A DNA stretch of 64,000 bases from contig CM060083.1 of the NCBI GenBank assembly GCA_030533445.1, positions 27,950,666 to 28,014,665 on the forward strand. The letters are read 5' to 3'. Position numbers and translations under genes: made by a program. This stretch comes from Cyprinodon diabolis (taxonomy: Eukaryota; Chordata; Actinopteri; Cyprinodontiformes; Cyprinodontidae). Every line of letters starts with the position of its first letter. Positions within the stretch are counted from its first letter, which is position 1. Shown one piece after another: positions 61,732 to 64,000 of the stretch. A model generated the notes under the pieces. That model saw only the letters and a program-made list of their open reading frames with translations, was not told where the DNA came from and did not search any database.

Positions 61732-62069
61732 GAACTTTAGGTTAAGGAATTAACCCCGGTTCTCTTTCAACATTCGTTTCGGTATCTCACTATGGGACAC
61801 GCCCCCAGCGCTGTCTCCAGAAGCACTATAACATTACGCCAGTCCTGACTGGCTCACAGAGGTGACGTCTGCTACTGGGGGAGGGCTTATCCCCAGTATA
61901 AGAAGCTGACGTCACGCAGGTGATCCTCAGTCTCATAAGCACACCTCTTCCTCGCTCCAGGCAAGGAGGGTGATCTGGTGAGATACCTCACTCATGTTTC
62001 AGAGAACCGGGGTTAATTCCTTAACCTAAAGTTCTCTTTCAACATTCATTTCGGTATCTCACTATGGGA
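61732..62069. repeat. DIRS terminal repeat complex
   Basis: The 34 bases 61732-61765 are exactly inverted at 62001-62034. Overlapping this, 39 bases at 61759-61797 are directly repeated at 62031-62069 with one difference. The interval between contains GTGAGATACC (61978), inverse of GGTATCTCAC (61781). This matches the inverted terminal repeat plus internal complementary region expected at a DIRS 3' end. Confidence 0.85.
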
Positions 62070-62115
62070 TGTTGTAACTCCCGTATTGCCAGATAAGCTT
62101 ACTCGAGGACCTAAC

Positions 62116-63141
62116 TTATAAAGGTGAAGATCCTACACCCAGAACCGTGTGGGCCAGTGAGGGTGTGGTAACATCCAACCTATAGAACCTAGTGAAGGTG
62201 TGAGGAGTTGCCCAGCTGGCAGCCCCACAGATGTCCTCCATAGGTATACCCTGAAACATTGCCCAGGATGATGCCATCCCACAAGTGGAATGAGCTCGCA
62301 GGCCTGCAGGGGGTGGGAGACCCTTAACCTCATAGGCCATGATAATAGCCCCTACTATCCAATGTGAGAGACGTTGTTTAGTGAGGGGCTTCCCTTTATG
62401 TGGCGGGGACCATGATACAAACAGCTGATCCGATTTACGGAAACCAGCTGTTTTCTCCACATACACCCTCAGAGCTCGTACTGGGCAGAGGGAGTGGAGT
62501 CGCTCATGCTCCTGAGAGGGAAAGGGTGGAGGGTAGAAAGCCACCAACTCAAGAGCTCGGCATGATAGAGCGGGGTTAATAACCTTTGGTATAAACGCTG
62601 GGTTAGGTTTCAGTACCACCTTAGAGTCCCCACTGAAGAACTGCATACAGGATGGGTTCACTGAAAGCGCGTGGAGGTCGCTCACACGCTTAGCAGAGAC
62701 CAGAGCGATTAACAGAGCCGTCTTAAACGACAGTATTTTAAGCTCAGCCTGATGCAACGGTTCGAATGGTGCACCTGATAGGGCCTCAAGTACCACCGGT
62801 AGGTCCCATGGGGCGGGTTAAGCTCCTTGACACTGGGCGGAGTCGTCGGCGCCCTTCATAAACTGGCACACCAGTGGGTGCTGCCCTACTGTTTTGTCAT
62901 TAAAACCAATATGGCAAGCTGAGATAGCGGCAAGGTACACCTTCACAGTGGAAAATGCCAAGCCTTTATCCAGCAGCTCCTGCAGGAATGTCAGGATGAG
63001 TGACACAGGGCTCTGCATGGCGCTCACCATGGTTTTTGTGCACCAGCTTTCAAATGCACGCCATTTACCCTCATATGCGCTGTTTGTGGAAACAGCTCTT
63101 GCACTCTGAATAGTTTTAATGACGTTCAGAGGGAGCCCATT
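62116..63141 (-). pseudogene. DIRS tyrosine recombinase
   Basis: Starting around NLTANGLPLNVIKTIQSA, an N-terminal SAM-like DNA-binding part (TNSAYEGKWRAFESWC, FSTVKVYLAAISACH) is followed by an in-frame TAA at 62818-62820 and then the catalytic domain: Arg in AKRVSDLHALS, AHSTCGMASSWA where the usual His-x-x-Arg has Cys for Arg (codon at 62281-62283; CGT to TGT), and the nucleophile region FTRFYRLDVT. This enzyme would integrate a circular DNA copy by recombination. The lost Arg and the stop make it inactive. Upstream, RNase H is joined after a one-base frame change near 63150. Confidence 0.9.
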
Positions 63142-63152
63142 GGCAGTCAGAT

Positions 63153-64000
63153 TCACCCTCTCACAGGCCAGGCCCAAAGAGCCATACGTTCTGGATGAGG
63201 ATGAAATATCTCTCCACGAGCCTGCGTCAGCAGATCTCTGCGAAGAGGAAGCCGCCATGGCTCGCCGTACAGTGACTGGAAGATCTCTGCTAGCCAGTGT
63301 TTCCCCGGCCAACGGGGGGCTATCAGAATGAGTACATGTTTCCCCGCCCGTACTCTGGCGAGTGTGGGGGTAATGAGCTCCAGTGGGGGAAAGGCATACA
63401 GTAGAGCCTGTGGCCACTTGTGTGCCAGTGCATCCAGTCCCAGGGGAGCACCTTCTCCCGTCAGGGAGAAAAACCTTGGACAGTGAACATTCTCCTCTGA
63501 TGCAAAGAGGTCGACCTCCGCACGGCCGTATCTCTCCCAAATTTGAGCTACAACCTCGCTGTGGAGTTTCCACTCCATGTAGCGGGGATTGCCCCTTGAT
63601 AGTAAGTCTGCGCCCCTGTTCATGACTCCTGGTACATGAATCGCTCTCAGTGACAGCAGGCGTGAGCTGGTCCAGACTATCAGTCTCTGTGCCAGCGTGT
63701 GTAACTGACGAGAGCGCAGACCACCCTGTCTGTTGATGTAAGCGACCACCGTTGTATTGTCTGTCCTCACTAAAACATGGTGCCCTCTGATGAAGGGCAG
63801 AAAATGTCTTAGTGCCAGCATCACGGCCAGAAGCTCCAGACAATTTATGTGAGCTGTCTGTGTTAGAGAGCTCCATGTGCCATTCACCATCCTGCCCTTG
63901 TGTGTGGCACCCCAGCCTGTCAACGAGGCATCTGTGGTGATAACCTTCCTTGTTTGGATGGTTCCCATGGTAACCCCGGTATTGAGAAATGTGGGGCTTT
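63153..64000 (-). pseudogene. DIRS RNase H (RT beyond window edge)
   Basis: Open from the window edge to a stop at 63153. RNase H catalytic acids appear in TTDASLTGWGA, INCLELLAVMLALRHF, LVRTDNTTVVAYINRQGG and NRGADLLSRGN. A DIRS-specific segment follows (EVDLFASEENVHCPRFFSL, DALAHKWPQALLYAFPP, WPGKHWLAEI) up to ALWAWPVRG. The frame then shifts by one base into the recombinase. RT should precede it to the right. The ORF at 62818-63876 covers this segment in a wrong frame before becoming the recombinase. Confidence 0.9.

Larger units (their letters stand above)
61732..64000 (-). mobile_element. DIRS-type retroelement, 3' part
   Basis: On the minus strand RNase H is followed by a tyrosine recombinase, then by a complex of inverted and direct repeats (61732-62069), as in DIRS elements, which have no integrase or LTRs. 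Reverse transcriptase would lie beyond the right edge of the window. One frame change and one stop in the coding part and a lost catalytic Arg show it is dead. Confidence 0.9.

Noticed and set aside
62818..63876. 352-codon ORF as one protein
   Set aside because: Only its last third is the DIRS recombinase; the first two thirds are an out-of-frame reading of the RNase H region.
55717..64000. Next neurexin exon downstream of the microexon
   Set aside because: I looked for a short exon resembling the following SS1 piece and the second LNS domain and saw none; it probably lies beyond the window.

Overview
The window looks like teleost fish nuclear DNA. It has long AT-rich non-coding stretches, eukaryotic splice signals and many fish-type mobile elements: Rex3/RTE, hAT, piggyBac, Ty3/gypsy, DIRS and tRNA-derived SINEs. 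The one host gene I can recognise is the 5' part of an alpha-neurexin on the + strand, closest to neurexin-1. Nothing prokaryotic or viral-genomic is present.

Layout. 1-18400 is flanking DNA (or an upstream intron of the same gene). It holds a SINE, an LTR-like repeat, hAT ends, a hAT element (4938-7174) with a Rex3 LINE nested inside it, and a 5'-truncated chromodomain Ty3/gypsy element (about 7776-12219). 18400-20017 may contain the promoter and leader exon(s). 20018-21349 is the first coding exon of alpha-neurexin: signal peptide, first LNS domain and first EGF repeat, ending in a consensus donor. About 34 kb downstream, at 55699-55716, an 18-base microexon keeps the reading frame and encodes the equivalent of a splice-site-1 cassette. 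The intron between them has been enlarged by mobile DNA: L2-tail/SINE copies, hAT-type MITEs, a Rex3-like remnant split by a MITE, a solo LTR related to the first gypsy element, and a nearly complete Gmr1-like Ty3/gypsy element (39971-46272).

After the microexon, the next intron (as far as the window goes) holds a hAT MITE with a perfect 8-bp duplication, another solo LTR, an internally deleted piggyBac element (58873-61069) and the 3' end of a DIRS-type tyrosine-recombinase retroelement that runs off the right edge.

How it fits together. The neurexin exons encode the extracellular N-terminus of a presynaptic adhesion receptor, and the microexon is an alternative splicing switch. The mobile elements are mostly dead. 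Nested insertions with target-site duplications give a relative order of events. The Gmr1-like element is the youngest-looking: its LTRs differ at only about five places by eye, yet four lesions separate its coding parts. No wholly new system is evident. The points most worth checking are the neurexin microexon and upstream ORF, the Gmr1-like element with integrase ahead of reverse transcriptase, and the hybrid terminal structures of the piggyBac and DIRS elements.
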